Below, piece by piece: positions 8,649-17,209 of a stretch of DNA of 64,000 bases (position 1 is the stretch's first letter; the number at the start of each line of letters is the position of its first letter). This DNA is from Actinoplanes sp. M2I2 (GTDB taxonomy: Bacteria; Actinomycetota; Actinomycetes; Mycobacteriales; Micromonosporaceae). The stretch is from contig NZ_JALPVJ010000008.1 of NCBI RefSeq assembly GCF_023544445.1, positions 310,001-374,000 on the forward strand, in the 5' to 3' direction. The position numbers and the translations under genes are program-made. The notes below the pieces were generated by a model. It saw nothing but the letters and a program-made list of their open reading frames with translations. It was not told the DNA's origin and searched no databases.

Positions 8649-9639
8649 CCAGGAGCGCGTCGGCCACCCGCTCCACCCCGCGGCCGTCCACCGCCGACCA
8701 GGCCCGCCGGGCCAGCTCGGTGCGGGCGGCCGCGTCGGTGAGCAGCCCGTGCAGCGTGTCGACGGCGTCGGCGCCCAGGTGGCCGAGCCGGCCGAGCCCG
8801 GCGCCGTAGCCGCGGGCGACCGTCCGGTCGTACCCGAGGATCTGGTTGTCGACGACCCAGACCAGCGCGGCGGGCAGCCCGAGGCAGAGCAGCTCCCAGG
8901 TCGACGTGCCGCTGGCGCTCACCGCGAGGTCGGCGCCGGACAGCAGCTTCGGCAGGTCGTCGGTGGGCGGGATGATCTCGAAGCGCTGCCCCTCGGCCGG
9001 CACGACGGCGTGCAGTTCGTCGCGCAGGCTCTCGTTGGCGCCGATGATCGTGGCGTCGAACGGCGCCCCGGTCTGCGCCAGCCGGACGGCGATCTCGGGG
9101 GCGGCCCGATAGGCGTCGGTCCCGCCGAAGAAAGCCACGACCTTCGGCGTACGGGACGGGGTGTGCACCGGCGGCGCCGGTGGCCGCAGGCTCCGCACCG
9201 AGCTGCGCAACAGCGCGTAGTCGAGCCCGGCCAGACCCAGCGCGCCCTCGACGTCGACCACCGAGTCGAGGTTCTGGTCGACGTAGATGTCCGCGGTCTG
9301 CCCGCGGAAGTCCCCGTCCACGATGGCCAGCACCGGCCGGCCCGTCCGGCGGACCGCCACCGACTGCGCCGGCGGCAACGTGTACGAGTCGATGACCAGC
9401 GCGTCGAGCTCGAGCTGCTCGGCCGCCGCGACCAGACCGGCCTCGTCGGCCGGCGCCGGGTGCCAGGGCAGGCCGCGCTGGACGAGCTGGGACTCGGCCC
9501 ACTCGACGCCACCGAGGTCGCTCAGGAAGCGCACCCCGACGCCGCGGGCGAGCAGTTCCTCGGCCAGCGCGACGCACCGGACGAGATGGCCGACGCCGGT
9601 GCTGGCACCGGCGTCGCAACGAATACCGACAATGGTCAC
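8626..9639 (-). CDS. pseG: PseG-like UDP-2,4-diacetamido-2,4,6-trideoxy-altropyranose hydrolase
   Basis: 337 aa from GTG 9639, two nt after the stop of the upstream cytidylyltransferase gene. The GT-B-like fold begins with GVGHLVR (residues 16-22), which contains the catalytic His of PseG. FFGGTD (about 170) and SASGTSTWELLCLGLP (about 245) form the nucleotide-binding half. PseG removes UDP from the 2,4-diacetamido sugar to release the free sugar for PseI. The cytoplasmic step and gene order fit the pseudaminic-acid pathway. The last 23 bp overlap the convergent reductase gene. Confidence 0.9.
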   Translation of the reverse strand: MTIVGIRCDAGASTGVGHLVRCVALAEELLARGVGVRFLSDLGGVEWAESQLVQRGLPWHPAPADEAGLVAAAEQLELDALVIDSYTLPPAQSVAVRRTGRPVLAIVDGDFRGQTADIYVDQNLDSVVDVEGALGLAGLDYALLRSSVRSLRPPAPPVHTPSRTPKVVAFFGGTDAYRAAPEIAVRLAQTGAPFDATIIGANESLRDELHAVVPAEGQRFEIIPPTDDLPKLLSGADLAVSASGTSTWELLCLGLPAALVWVVDNQILGYDRTVARGYGAGLGRLGHLGADAVDTLHGLLTDAAARTELARRAWSAVDGRGVERVADALLATVRSPR

Positions 9640-9641
9640 CG

Positions 9642-10367
9642 CTACGCCTGGACCAGGGCCTTCTGGAGCACGTGGGCGTTCAGCTCGATCAGCTCGGGCC
9701 GGCCGGCGAGCCAGTCGGTGAGCTTGCGGACCGAGATCGGCTCGTCGCCGAAGTGCGCCACGATCGCCTCGATGAGCTTCCAGTCGTCCTCGGTGTCGAG
9801 CGTGAGGCGCAGGTGCGACAGGTCGGGCTGCAGGGTCAGCCCGAGCACGTCGAACTTCTCCGAGTGCGTGTAGATGTAGGACGTCACGTGGGTGCGGTGG
9901 TGCTCGGTGGCGAGCGCGTCGATCTCGCGCAGGATCGGCGTGCGGACCACCTCGACGTCGAGGCCCCGGGGCAGCGTCTTGGTGATCGACGTGGTCAGGT
10001 AGTCGACCCCGGCGGCCAGGAAGACCCGGTGGGTGAGCGCGATCAGCTCCGGGTCGAGCAGCGGGGAGTCCGCGGTGAAGCGGAGCACGATGTCGCTCTC
10101 GTGCTCGTCCAGCACGCCCAGGAACCGGTCGAGCACGTCGTCGACCGAGCCCCGGTAGCAGGGCACGCCGATCGCGGCGCACTCGGTCGCGACGGCGTCG
10201 TCGTCCGCCTCGGTCGTGGTGGCCACCACGACCTGGTCGAGCACACCGCTGTGCTGAGCGGCCCGGACGACCCGCTCGAGCACACTGCGGCTGCCCAGCT
10301 TGCGCAGCACCTTGCCGGGAAGCCGGGAAGAGCCCATCCGGGCCTGGATGATGCCGAGGGTTGTCAT
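9642..10367 (-). CDS. pseF: SpsF/PseF-like cytidylyltransferase
   Basis: 241 aa. It opens with the nucleotidyltransferase signature IIQARMGSSRLPGKVL (residues 6-21) of the SpsF/KdsB/NeuA superfamily, followed by ADSPLLDP, which holds metal-binding acids. In a Pse cluster this enzyme would activate pseudaminic acid to CMP-Pse. Sequence style is closer to SpsF (COG1861) than to classic NeuA, so the exact nucleotide and sugar are inferred from context. It overlaps the upstream gene by 4 bp and is followed after 2 bp by pseG. Confidence 0.8.
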   Translation of the reverse strand: MTTLGIIQARMGSSRLPGKVLRKLGSRSVLERVVRAAQHSGVLDQVVVATTTEADDDAVATECAAIGVPCYRGSVDDVLDRFLGVLDEHESDIVLRFTADSPLLDPELIALTHRVFLAAGVDYLTTSITKTLPRGLDVEVVRTPILREIDALATEHHRTHVTSYIYTHSEKFDVLGLTLQPDLSHLRLTLDTEDDWKLIEAIVAHFGDEPISVRKLTDWLAGRPELIELNAHVLQKALVQA

Positions 10368-11872
10368 GAAAGTCCTTTTCGAAGGCGATTACGTGCCTTG
10401 CGGGCGACTCCGTACCCCAGCTTCGCGACGCGAAAGCTGACGGAGCCGCTGAAGGTCGCGATCTGCGTACGAGCCTTGCGAAGTTCTGTATCCCGTTTGT
10501 CGAGCTCGCGCTCGACCTTCTGGGCGCGGGCGGTCGCGTCGGCCAGTTGCCGGCGCAGTGCCCGGAGTTGTTCCATATTGTCCCGGCTTGAAACCTCGAG
10601 CGGCGGTTCTTCGTCGGGAGAGCCGGCCGCTGTGTCGTCGGGCCGGCCCGCGGCGGCGTGCAGGATCGCGGTCAGGGCCGGCAGGTCGACGGCGGCGGGC
10701 CAGGGGTGCGCGTAGCCACCACGGATCAGCGTCTGGGCGAACCGGCGGATCACGTCGGTCCGCGGCGGGACACTCGGGTCCAATCTCTCGTACGTCTCCC
10801 GGTGGACCACCACGTTGTCGGCGGTGGCACCGGGCTGTGCGGCGGCCCAGCCGGTGAGCAGGCGCCGCACGATCGGGAGATCGTGCCGCAGGCAGGCGGC
10901 CAGGAGCAACTCCTCGAGCAGACGACCCGGCGGGAGCGGCCCGTTCAGCCCGGCGACGTCACGACCAGGAACTTCACGCAGTACACGACGGATCCACCCG
11001 CCGTCACGGCAGGGCGCCAGCTCGACCACCGGGCCGTCGCCCACCAGCACCGGCGGCAGCGCCGGCCCGGCCGCCGGACCCGGGCCGAGGTGAGCCACGA
11101 CGATCCAGGCGGAGGCGAACTCGGGACCGAGGCCGCCGCGCACGGCGGCCGCGGCGAGCCGGCGAGGGTCGCTCAGGACCTCTTCACCCGCGTACGCGCG
11201 CGCGGCGGCGCTCGCCGTCAGGGCGGCCAGCGCGTCGGCCGGCCCGTCGCGCAACGCCTCCGGGGTGGCGATCAGGGTCGGCGCCCCGGAGACCGGCCAG
11301 GCCGCGCCCAGCCAGTCGATCGTCAGCTCCTCGGCGGCGAGGCGGCCGGCCAGGCGGGCCGGGCTGCCGGGCCGGGCGCCGAACTCGCCGAGCGGGCTCC
11401 AGTCGCTGTCGGTCCAGGCCGAGGTCGCGCTGCCCGGGGCGACCAGCCGGTGCAGGCCGAGGTCGTTCTCGACGGCGAGCAACAGCGTGCCGCCGGGGCG
11501 CAGGACACGCCGCAGAGCCTGAAGGCTTTCGACCCAGTCGAGCTGGGGGCCCTCGACCGAGCAGAGCCGGCCCAGCCCGTCGAGCGCGACGACGACGTCG
11601 TACTGCTCGTCGCCGCTCAGCTTGGGCAGCGTGCCGCACAGCACCCGCAGGCCGCGAGCCTGCAGGCCGGCCGCCTCGGGCTGTGAACGGACCAGGCAGG
11701 TGACCGGGGAGCGGGCGGCGAGCGCGTCGATCAGGGCGTCGTCGTGCGGCCCGGCGATCAGGACCGGGACGCCGGCCGGCAGCTGCTCGGCGAGGTGGCC
11801 GAAAAGGGCCCCGCCGGCGCGCGGCCGGTCCTCGGTGAAGGAAGGCATCTCGCCCCCGATCATCTCGATCAC
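10364..11872 (-). CDS. Large methyltransferase-like protein of the Pse locus (paralogue of 29171-31018)
   Basis: 502 aa, starting at ATG 11872 in a 4-bp overlap with the upstream gene. Residues 35-160 resemble a SAM-dependent methyltransferase core: VLIAGPHDDALIDAL, YDVVVALDGLGRL, LRRVLRPGGTLLLAVEN. The middle region is of unknown fold and contains a WxxH/P-rich stretch near 390. Residues about 435-480 form an Arg/Glu coiled coil, followed by a basic tail (KLGYGVARKARNRLRKG). The same order is seen in the longer protein at 29171: a shared SDPRRL-x(n)-Ala/Arg-rich-AWIVVAHLG block and a similar basic C-terminal motif. I do not know a characterised homologue. Methylation of a glycan or its carrier is possible but unproven. 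Confidence 0.72.
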   Translation of the reverse strand: MIEMIGGEMPSFTEDRPRAGGALFGHLAEQLPAGVPVLIAGPHDDALIDALAARSPVTCLVRSQPEAAGLQARGLRVLCGTLPKLSGDEQYDVVVALDGLGRLCSVEGPQLDWVESLQALRRVLRPGGTLLLAVENDLGLHRLVAPGSATSAWTDSDWSPLGEFGARPGSPARLAGRLAAEELTIDWLGAAWPVSGAPTLIATPEALRDGPADALAALTASAAARAYAGEEVLSDPRRLAAAAVRGGLGPEFASAWIVVAHLGPGPAAGPALPPVLVGDGPVVELAPCRDGGWIRRVLREVPGRDVAGLNGPLPPGRLLEELLLAACLRHDLPIVRRLLTGWAAAQPGATADNVVVHRETYERLDPSVPPRTDVIRRFAQTLIRGGYAHPWPAAVDLPALTAILHAAAGRPDDTAAGSPDEEPPLEVSSRDNMEQLRALRRQLADATARAQKVERELDKRDTELRKARTQIATFSGSVSFRVAKLGYGVARKARNRLRKGLS

Positions 11873-12711
11873 GCGGGCACCCTAGCCGTCGTCGCCCGGT
11901 GGTGTGCCGTCCACCCCAGCATGGCGCGCAGCTCGGCCGGGGAGGCGAGAGAACCGTCGCCCAGCTCGCTCAGGGCCGAGGCGCGGGCGACGGGGCCGTC
12001 GAGATGCTTGCCGTGCAGCTCGGGCCACTCCCGGCGGATGCGCTCGGCGGTCGGCGTGTCCTCCTTGTCGAGCTGCATGGGGTCGCCGTAGACGGCCGGC
12101 TCGCAACCGGCCGCCACCCCGTGGAACACTGCGCTGCTCAGCCGGTTGGAGGCGACCCGGCGGTGGCGGCGCATCTCGGCGAGCTGCTTGTCGAGGAAGT
12201 GCCGGTCGGTGTCGCGCCATTGGCGGCCGCGGTAGCCGTGGCAGACGACCCGGCCGTACTTCTCGTACGCGGAGCGGACCGTGTCGTCGCGGTACTCGTT
12301 CCAGTACAGGCAGAAGGTGACCGGCCCGTCCTCGGTCTCGAGGATCTCGTCGACCTGGCGCTGGTGGTCGCCGAGCACGTGCTGGCGCTCCCACCCGTGG
12401 AAGGGGTAGAAGATCGTGCCCTCGCGGGGCGGCGCGTCGGCCGGCTCGGGCCGCATGGCCAGCAGATAGAGGAAGGGGGCGCCGACGACGGTGGCCTGCC
12501 GGCGTCCCATCGACCACGCCCGGCGCCGGGTGCGCTCGGAGTAGACGAAGATGGGCCGGCCCGGCACGTACGGCGTGCCGAGGCCGAGCCCGTCCACCAC
12601 GTTCCAGCCGTGCTGCACATAGCCGTCTATCCGGGGTGGGTGCTCCGGATCGAGGCCGCAGTATTCCGCGAGGATGTGCGCGTGGCCGTAGAAGTGGTTG
12701 GCGTGGTGCAC
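11869..12711 (-). CDS. Uncharacterised Pse-locus protein, possibly a GT-B-like glycosyltransferase
   Basis: 280 aa from GTG 12711, 4 nt after the pseC stop. A longer upstream reading of the same frame is low-complexity Ser/Arg shadow of pseC and was discarded. Visible segments include HHANHFYGHAHILAEYCG, IDGYVQHGWN, FVYSERTRRRAW, GAPFLYLLAMRP, EGTIFYPFHGWE, FCLYWNEYRD and VASNRLSSAVFHGVAAGC. The alternation of short hydrophobic strands ending in Gly/Pro and a late Ser/Asn-Arg-Leu-Ser...Ala-Gly-Cys block recalls retaining GT-B or capsule-type transferases, where the acceptor loop precedes a nucleotide-sugar pocket. No family was recognised with certainty. Its position between pseC and the methyltransferase-like gene supports a role in assembling the glycan. 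Confidence 0.7.
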   Translation of the reverse strand: MHHANHFYGHAHILAEYCGLDPEHPPRIDGYVQHGWNVVDGLGLGTPYVPGRPIFVYSERTRRRAWSMGRRQATVVGAPFLYLLAMRPEPADAPPREGTIFYPFHGWERQHVLGDHQRQVDEILETEDGPVTFCLYWNEYRDDTVRSAYEKYGRVVCHGYRGRQWRDTDRHFLDKQLAEMRRHRRVASNRLSSAVFHGVAAGCEPAVYGDPMQLDKEDTPTAERIRREWPELHGKHLDGPVARASALSELGDGSLASPAELRAMLGWTAHHRATTARVPA

Positions 12712-12715
12712 CCGT

Positions 12716-13834
12716 TCAGCTCCCGAGGATGGTCCGCAACGCCTCGACGACACGGTCCTGGTCGGAATCGCTGAGGTCGACGAAGAGCGGCAACGATAGC
12801 TGCTCAGCGTAGAAGGCCTCCGCCACCGGGCACATCCCGCGCTGGTAGCCCAGGTCCTCGAAGACCGGGTGCCAGTAGACCGGGATGTAGTTGACCTGCA
12901 CGCCGATGCCGGCCTCGCGCATGCGCTCGAAGACCTCGCGGCGCCGGCCACCGAGCACCCGGACGGGGTACAGGTGACGCAGTGGGTCGACGCCCTCACG
13001 CTGGATCGGCAGGCGCAGCCCGGGCACGTCGGCGAGCAGCTCGTCGTAGCGGGCCGTCAGCTCCTGGCGCCGGGCCTTGAAGGCGGCCAGCCGCTTGAGC
13101 TGGGAACTGCCCAGGGCGCAGAGCACATCGGGGAGACGGTAGTTCTCGCCGAACTCGTGCACCTCGTAGAACCAGCTGCCCTCGTCGGGACGGCGGAGGT
13201 CCTCGCGCACCACGCCGATCGTCCGGAAGGTGCGGGCCCGCTTGAGCAGGTCGGGGCGGATCGACGCGACCGCGCCGCCCTCGGCCGTGGTCAGGTTTTT
13301 CGTCGGGAAGAACGAGAACGTCGTCAGGTCGGCGAGGGTGCCGACCGGGCGGCCGTGGACGGTCGAGCCGATGGAGTGGGCCGCGTCGCCGATCAGCACC
13401 GCGCCGACGCCCTCGGAGATCTTGCGCAGGGCGTCGTACTCGGCCGGGTGACCGGCGTAGTCGACGGCCCCGATCGCCTTGGTCCGCGAGGTGACCACGG
13501 CCTCGACCGCGGCCGGGTCGATGTTGGCCGTCTCGTCCTCGACATCGGCAAAGATGATCTTGGCGCCCAGCCGGGCCGCGGCCGAGGCCGTCGCCACGAA
13601 GGTCATCGGCGTGGTGATCACTTCATCGCCCGACGTCACGCCGGCGGCCGCGTAGGCCGTGTGCAGCGCGGTGGACCCGTTGGTGACCGTGACCGCCGGA
13701 GCGCCGGCCACCGCCTCGATGTCGGCCTCGAACTGCGCCACCCGGGGCCCGGTCGTCAGCCAGTCGCTGCCGAGGGCGGCGACGACCGCCTCGACGTCGG
13801 ACTGGTCGATCGACTGCCGTCCGTACGGCAGCAT
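12716..13834 (-). CDS. pseC: PseC-like UDP-4-keto-6-deoxy-AltNAc aminotransferase
   Basis: 372 aa, DegT/DnrJ/EryC1 family of PLP enzymes. NGSTALHTAY (about 52-61) binds the cofactor phosphate, DAAHSIG (about 150-156) holds the Asp that contacts the pyridine nitrogen, and FSFFPTKNLTTAEGG has the Schiff-base lysine K179. PseC converts the PseB product to UDP-4-amino-4,6-dideoxy-N-acetyl-beta-L-altrosamine. The start ATG overlaps the pseB stop by one base (TGATG), giving translational coupling. Confidence 0.93.
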   Translation of the reverse strand: MLPYGRQSIDQSDVEAVVAALGSDWLTTGPRVAQFEADIEAVAGAPAVTVTNGSTALHTAYAAAGVTSGDEVITTPMTFVATASAAARLGAKIIFADVEDETANIDPAAVEAVVTSRTKAIGAVDYAGHPAEYDALRKISEGVGAVLIGDAAHSIGSTVHGRPVGTLADLTTFSFFPTKNLTTAEGGAVASIRPDLLKRARTFRTIGVVREDLRRPDEGSWFYEVHEFGENYRLPDVLCALGSSQLKRLAAFKARRQELTARYDELLADVPGLRLPIQREGVDPLRHLYPVRVLGGRRREVFERMREAGIGVQVNYIPVYWHPVFEDLGYQRGMCPVAEAFYAEQLSLPLFVDLSDSDQDRVVEALRTILGS

Positions 13835-14814
13835 CAGCCCTCCTCGAGCAGCTTGCGCATGTCCTCGACGGAGAGCCAGAGGTCGTTGTTGTCGGAGCGG
13901 TAGTTGAAGCCGTCGGCGACCTCCTCGCCACCCTCGGGAGCCTCGTAGCCCCAGCTGGCGACGACCGGCTGCACCACGTAGCGGTCGGGGAAGCGCAGCG
14001 TGCGACGGCTGTCGTCGGCGGCGATCATCTCCTCGTGGAGCTTCTCGCCCGGCCGGACGCCCATCTCGTGGGTGGCCGAGTTCGGCGCGACGGCCTCGAT
14101 CAGGTCGAGGATCCGCATGCTCGGGATGCGCGGCACGAACAGCTCGCCACCCTGCATGACGTCGAACGAGTCGACGACGAACTTGACGGCCTGGGGGAGC
14201 GTGATCCAGAAGCGGGTCATCCGCTTGTCGGTCACCGGCAGGCTCTTGCCCTCGGCGGCGAGCTTGCGGAACAGCGGGACGACCGAACCGCGGCTGCCCA
14301 TAACGTTTCCGTAACGAACCACCGCGAGGCGGGTCGGGTGGGTCGCCGCGTAGTGGTTGCCGGCGATGAACAGCTTGTCGGCGACCAGCTTGGTGGCGCC
14401 GTACAGGTTGATCGGGCTCGAGGCCTTGTCGGTGGAGAGCGCGACGACCTTCTTGACGCCCTTGTCGATCGCGGCGTCGATCACGTTCTGTGACCCGTTG
14501 ATGTTCGTCTCGACGAACTCCGACGGGTTGTACTCGGCCGTGTCGACCTGCTTGAGGGCGGCGGCGTGGACCACGTAATCGATGTTGTGCATCGCGCGGT
14601 CGAGCCGGGCCTTGTCGCGGATGTCTCCCAGGAAGAAGCGCAGTCGCGAGTCGTCGCCGAACATCTGCCGGAGCTCGTACTGCTTCAGCTCGTCACGGGA
14701 GAAGACGACGATGCGCTGCGGGTCGAGGTGGGTGAGGGCGTAGTTGAGAAACGCCTTCCCGAAGGACCCGGTGGCACCGGTGACCAGGATCGACGATCCG
14801 CTGAGTACAGACAC
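13834..14814 (-). CDS. pseB: PseB-like UDP-GlcNAc 4,6-dehydratase (5-inverting)
   Basis: 326 aa from GTG 14814 with GGGAG eight nt upstream; an in-frame ATG further up lacks a ribosome site. It is an extended SDR: GATGSFG (13-19) binds NADP, STDK (127-130) holds the Asp-Lys pair typical of PseB, and YGATK (138-142) is the YxxxK motif. The enzyme starts the pathway by dehydrating and C5-epimerising UDP-GlcNAc. It is the first gene of the minus-strand operon and divergent from the acyl carrier protein gene. Confidence 0.94.
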   Translation of the reverse strand: MSVLSGSSILVTGATGSFGKAFLNYALTHLDPQRIVVFSRDELKQYELRQMFGDDSRLRFFLGDIRDKARLDRAMHNIDYVVHAAALKQVDTAEYNPSEFVETNINGSQNVIDAAIDKGVKKVVALSTDKASSPINLYGATKLVADKLFIAGNHYAATHPTRLAVVRYGNVMGSRGSVVPLFRKLAAEGKSLPVTDKRMTRFWITLPQAVKFVVDSFDVMQGGELFVPRIPSMRILDLIEAVAPNSATHEMGVRPGEKLHEEMIAADDSRRTLRFPDRYVVQPVVASWGYEAPEGGEEVADGFNYRSDNNDLWLSVEDMRKLLEEG

Positions 14815-15007
14815 TTGATTTTCTCCCGGGGGGTGGGCAGGACGCAATACGAGCCGGAAGCATAACCAGCTCACCAGCCGATTCGCGGGCCAACATCGAA
14901 CGACAACCGTAGTTCATCGGTGCTTCCGCTAGCATTAACGACCTCGTCGCCGGTTGCGACGACCTTAAGAAGCCTCTGTCCACCTGCCCCCCTTTTGGAG
15001 TACCACC
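14815..15007. promoter_or_regulatory. Divergent promoter region between pseB and the acyl-carrier operon
   Basis: 193 bp. An inverted repeat TCGTCGC-N5-GCGACGA lies at 14944-14962. TAGCAT (14930-14935) is a candidate -10 toward the plus-strand operon. On the minus strand, TATGCT and TATTGC lie in a 19-nt stretch at 14847-14865 that matches, from memory, the spacer of the E. coli lac promoter. GGAG nine nt before GTG 15008 is the ACP ribosome site. The shared region could allow co-regulation of both halves of the locus. Confidence 0.45.
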
Positions 15008-15253
15008 GTGAGTGAACTGCAGCGACTGCGCGAGGCGTTCCGCACCTCCCTGGACCTTCCGGCGGATGCGCCCGTGGACGACCTGCGGTACCAGGACAAC
15101 GAGAAGTGGGATTCCCTCGCTCACATGTCTCTGGTGGCGGCGATCGAGGACGAGTTCTCGGTGATGATTGACACAGACGACGTCATCAACATGTCCAGCT
15201 TCACCGAGGCGATCAGCATTCTCGGTAAGTACGGGGTTGACTTCAATGAGTAA
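15008..15253 (+). CDS. Acyl carrier protein
   Basis: 81 aa, GTG start with GGAG upstream. It is small and acidic, with the phosphopantetheine-attachment motif WDSLAHM (Ser36) and the four-helix ACP pattern. It is first in an operon of acyl-activating and reducing enzymes and overlaps the reductase gene by 8 bp. It probably carries the acyl chain handed to the LuxE/LuxC-like proteins or to a transferase. A dedicated 4'-phosphopantetheinyl transferase is not in the window. Confidence 0.92.
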   Translation: MSELQRLREAFRTSLDLPADAPVDDLRYQDNEKWDSLAHMSLVAAIEDEFSVMIDTDDVINMSSFTEAISILGKYGVDFNE

Positions 15254-15983
15254 TCGGGTGGCCCTGGTGACAGGCGCCTCCCGTGGCATCGGCCGGGCCA
15301 CCGCCACGCGTCTCGCGGAGCGGGGTCACGACCTTGTCCTGCACGGTCACCGGGCCGAGTCGATCACCCCGGTCGCCGAGGAACTCGCCGGTAAGTACGG
15401 CGTGACGGTGGTCAGCGGGCACGGTGACATCGCCGAGCCCGAGACGGCCAAGGCGCTCACGCAGCTGGCCTTCCAGACTTTCAAGCGGCTGGACGCGTTG
15501 GTGGTCAACGCCGGCACGCACGCGGCCGGCATGCTCGGCATGACCGACGACGCGACCATCCAGCGGCTCTTCGCGGTGAACTCGGCCGGCGCGGTCTACA
15601 CGCTGCGCGGCGCGGCCCGGCTGCTCGCGCGGGGCACCGACCCGGCCGTCGTCCTGGTCTCGTCGATCACCGCCTCGCGGGGCATCGCCGGTCAGGCCGT
15701 CTACGCCGCGTCCAAGGCGGCCGTGGCTGCCCTGGCCCGGTCGGCCGCCAAGGAGCTCGGCCTGCAGGGCATCCGGGTCAACGCCGTCGAGCCGGGCTTC
15801 ATCGCCACCGACATGCTCGACACCCTGGACGACAAGGGCCGCGAGGAACGCATCGCCGACACGGCGCTGGGCCGGCTGGGCCAGGCCGACGAGGTCGCCG
15901 ACGTGATCGCGTTCCTCCTCTCCGAGCAGGCCCGGTTCGTGACCGGCCAGGTGCTCGGGGTCGACGGAGGACTGACGCTGTGA
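15246..15983 (+). CDS. FabG-like 3-oxoacyl-ACP reductase (SDR)
   Basis: 245 aa from ATG 15246, overlapping the ACP gene by 8 bp. Classical SDR with TGASRGIG cofactor motif, NAG (about 87), the Ser of VSSITAS and catalytic YAASK. The C-terminus PxxxVTGQxxxVDGG (ARFVTGQVLGVDGGLTL) matches FabG. Next to an ACP it most likely reduces a 3-oxoacyl-ACP to the 3-hydroxy form with NADPH. No ketosynthase is encoded nearby, so the oxoacyl substrate would come from general fatty-acid synthesis, or the enzyme acts on another ketone. Confidence 0.88.
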   Translation: MSNRVALVTGASRGIGRATATRLAERGHDLVLHGHRAESITPVAEELAGKYGVTVVSGHGDIAEPETAKALTQLAFQTFKRLDALVVNAGTHAAGMLGMTDDATIQRLFAVNSAGAVYTLRGAARLLARGTDPAVVLVSSITASRGIAGQAVYAASKAAVAALARSAAKELGLQGIRVNAVEPGFIATDMLDTLDDKGREERIADTALGRLGQADEVADVIAFLLSEQARFVTGQVLGVDGGLTL

Positions 15984-17209
15984 ACCTGCTGCACCCCGGT
16001 GCCCGCGTGATCGACGCGGTCACCGGCGAGACGCTGACCGAGGACGGGGTCGCCGCGGCCGAGGCCGAGCTGGCCGCCGAGCCCGGCGGTGTGGTCTTCC
16101 TGCCGATCGAGACGACTGTCACGTCGATCGCGCGCTACCTGGCGGCGCTCCGGCTGGGCCGTCCGGTCGTGCTGCTCGACCCCGACGGTGACCACACCGA
16201 CCTGATCGAGCGCTTCACCACCACCGAGGTGCACCCCGACCTGGCCCTGCTGCTCACCACGAGCGGGTCGACGGGCAACCCCAAACTCGTACGGCTCTCC
16301 GCCTCGGCCGTGCGGGCCAACGCCGAGCAGATCGCCGAGGTCCTCGACATCACGTCCGAGGACGTGGCCATCACGACGCTGCCGCTCTTCTACTCGTACG
16401 GGATGTCGGTGCTCAACTCGCACCTGTTGACGGGTGCGACGGTGGTGCTCGAGCGCACCGGCATCATGCAGCGCGACTTCTGGACGGCGGTGAACGAGCA
16501 CGGCGTCACCTCGATGGCCTTCGTTCCCTATCAGTACGAGATGCTGCGCCGGCTCCGCTTCGACCCGGCGAAATACCCCACGCTGCGCGCCCTCACCCAG
16601 GCCGGCGGCCGGCTCCGGGCCGACCTGGTGACCGACTTCGCGCAGCGGATGACCGGCGTCGGCGGCCGGCTCTACGTCATGTACGGCCAGACCGAGGCGG
16701 CGCCCCGGATGGCCACGCTGCCGCCGGCCCGGCTCGAGGAGAAGCTCGGCTCGGTCGGTCAGGCGCTGCCCGGCGGCGCCTTCACGATCGAGGACGACGA
16801 GGTCGTCTATCGCGGCCCCAACGTGATGATGGGCTACGCCGAGACGGCCGCCGATCTGCTGCTCGGCGACGAGCAGGGCGGGGTCCTGCGCACCGGCGAT
16901 CTGGGCCGGGTCGACGAGGAGGGCTTCCTCTTCATCACCGGCCGGACCAAGCGCATGGGCAAGGTCTTCGGTGTCCGCATCAACCTGGACGACGTGGAGA
17001 AGAACTTCCCGGTCGCCGCGGTGGCCGGGGAGGACAAACTGCACGTCTTCGCGGAGAACATTTCGGACGACGAGGCTCGTGGCCTGCGTACCAAGATCTC
17101 CGAGTGGCTCGGGACACATTTCTCCGGCGTCGTCGTGCGTAGTGTTGAGTCGCTGCCGCTGTTGCCCAACGGCAAGATCGACTATCGGGCGCTGGAGTCT
17201 TCGCTGTGA
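15980..17209 (+). CDS. AMP-forming acyl ligase (ANL superfamily)
   Basis: 409 aa, shorter than most ANL enzymes (500+). GTG start in a 4-bp overlap with the reductase gene. The phosphate-binding loop LLTTSGSTGNPKLVRLS (about 89-105), YGQTEA (about 237), RTGDLG (about 300) and the C-terminal lysine motif LPLLPNGKIDYRAL are all present, so adenylation and thioester formation are expected. The N-terminal 80 residues are abbreviated relative to acyl-CoA synthetases. Beside the ACP it probably loads an acid onto ACP or onto the LuxE-type partner. Confidence 0.88.
   Translation: MNLLHPGARVIDAVTGETLTEDGVAAAEAELAAEPGGVVFLPIETTVTSIARYLAALRLGRPVVLLDPDGDHTDLIERFTTTEVHPDLALLLTTSGSTGNPKLVRLSASAVRANAEQIAEVLDITSEDVAITTLPLFYSYGMSVLNSHLLTGATVVLERTGIMQRDFWTAVNEHGVTSMAFVPYQYEMLRRLRFDPAKYPTLRALTQAGGRLRADLVTDFAQRMTGVGGRLYVMYGQTEAAPRMATLPPARLEEKLGSVGQALPGGAFTIEDDEVVYRGPNVMMGYAETAADLLLGDEQGGVLRTGDLGRVDEEGFLFITGRTKRMGKVFGVRINLDDVEKNFPVAAVAGEDKLHVFAENISDDEARGLRTKISEWLGTHFSGVVVRSVESLPLLPNGKIDYRALESSL

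Noticed and set aside
12712..12999. Upstream extension of the unknown Pse-locus protein
   Set aside because: Ser/Arg/Cys-rich shadow of pseC; GTG 12711 fits the operon spacing.
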